A DNA stretch of 5,231 nt from Bacteriovoracaceae bacterium (GTDB lineage Bacteria > Bdellovibrionota > UBA1018), in the NCBI GenBank assembly GCA_023250755.1, contig JAHFAC010000159.1:1-5231 (forward strand). Direction: 5' to 3'. Each line of letters begins with the position of its first letter. The first letter of the stretch is position 1. Of the stretch, positions 5,144-5,231 are shown piece after piece. Below the pieces are notes generated by a model. That model did no database searches. It worked only from the letters and a program-made list of their open reading frames with translations, and was not told where the DNA came from. Position numbers and translations under genes: made by a program.

Positions 5144-5231
5144 GCTGGTGATGGCTCCGGTGGCGGCAAGCTATTCCGATTTGACGGAAAAAAGTGGATC
5201 ACGTCAAAGCCGGTGAAGCACTCGATCCATC
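5123..5231 (+). CDS. Possible start of a downstream gene, cut by the right edge
   Basis: From ATG 5123 the frame stays open to the window end: it begins MSSNSNGAGDGSGGGKLF and continues RFDGKKWITSKPVKHSIH. The glycine/serine-rich start and absence of stops are compatible with a gene, and the frame runs through all of repeat copy 2. Against it, no Shine-Dalgarno is visible, the ATG lies within a stem-loop (5108-5130), and 36 open codons can occur by chance. I do not recognise the product. Confidence 0.3.
   Translation, partial: MSSNSNGAGDGSGGGKLFRFDGKKWITSKPVKHSIH
5144..5231 (+). repeat. Dispersed direct repeat, copy 2 (cut by right edge)
   Basis: This matches copy 1 at 1768-1856, same orientation, from GCTGGTGATGG through the final base of the window. 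It lacks one base in the GGC(C)GCCGG part, which breaks the perfect hairpin seen in copy 1, and has G for A after GAC plus two A-for-G changes further on. The true right end lies outside the window. The copies start 3376 bases apart and bracket the whole large exported gene. Confidence 0.85.

Noticed and set aside
1742..5231. Repeat copies as integron attC sites flanking a gene cassette
   Set aside because: Position and direct orientation fit, but I find no pair of GTTRRRY and RYYYAAC core sites at the repeat ends and no overall attC fold; no integrase is in the window.
1..5231. tRNA, rRNA or CRISPR array
   Set aside because: No cloverleaf, rRNA-like stretch or regularly spaced short repeats were seen; the only repeats are the two distant ~89-base copies and the short pairs described.

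Overview
The window looks like a piece of a Gram-negative bacterial chromosome. An Nfu protein with the mitochondrial/alphaproteobacterial-type N-terminal domain sits next to an M48 periplasmic metalloprotease, followed by a very large exported multidomain protein. That combination would suit a Bdellovibrionota-like organism, but this is inference from gene style only; nothing here fixes the taxonomy.

Layout. Positions 1-173 (minus strand) hold the 5' end of a divergent gene for a small exported protein that runs off the left edge. A 111-base divergent intergenic region (174-284) follows. Next is a tight two-gene unit on the plus strand: an Fe-S cluster carrier of the Nfu type (285-851) and an M48 metalloprotease/lipoprotein (861-1664). 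Positions 1665-2049 carry no convincing gene but are rich in repeats: one copy of an ~89-base dispersed repeat (1768-1856) lies inside a 12-base inverted repeat (1682-1693/1897-1908), which in turn lies inside a 15-base near-perfect direct repeat (1654-1668/1946-1960). A terminator-like hairpin with a T run follows at 1987-2016.

Positions 2050-4937 encode what I read as one exported protein of about 962 residues, split in this sequence by a one-base frameshift near 4045-4049. In order it has a signal peptide, a nucleotidyltransferase-like domain, a segment resembling the ADP-ribosyltransferase fold, an alpha-helical region and a C-terminal SUMF1/formylglycine-generating-enzyme-like (C-type-lectin fold) domain. 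The last ~95 bases of that domain resemble the variable region of a diversity-generating retroelement (DGR) target: the codons at the usual variable positions nearly all end in C or T.

Positions 4938-5231 contain several stem-loops and then, in the same orientation, a second copy of the ~89-base repeat (5144-5231) cut by the right edge. The two copies bracket the large gene about 3.4 kb apart. Copy 1 lies upstream of that gene, so copy 2 may be the leader or 5' end of a following, possibly related, gene.

The first two plus-strand genes are ordinary housekeeping or envelope-maintenance functions. The accessory part, and the place to look for something new, is roughly 1654-5231.
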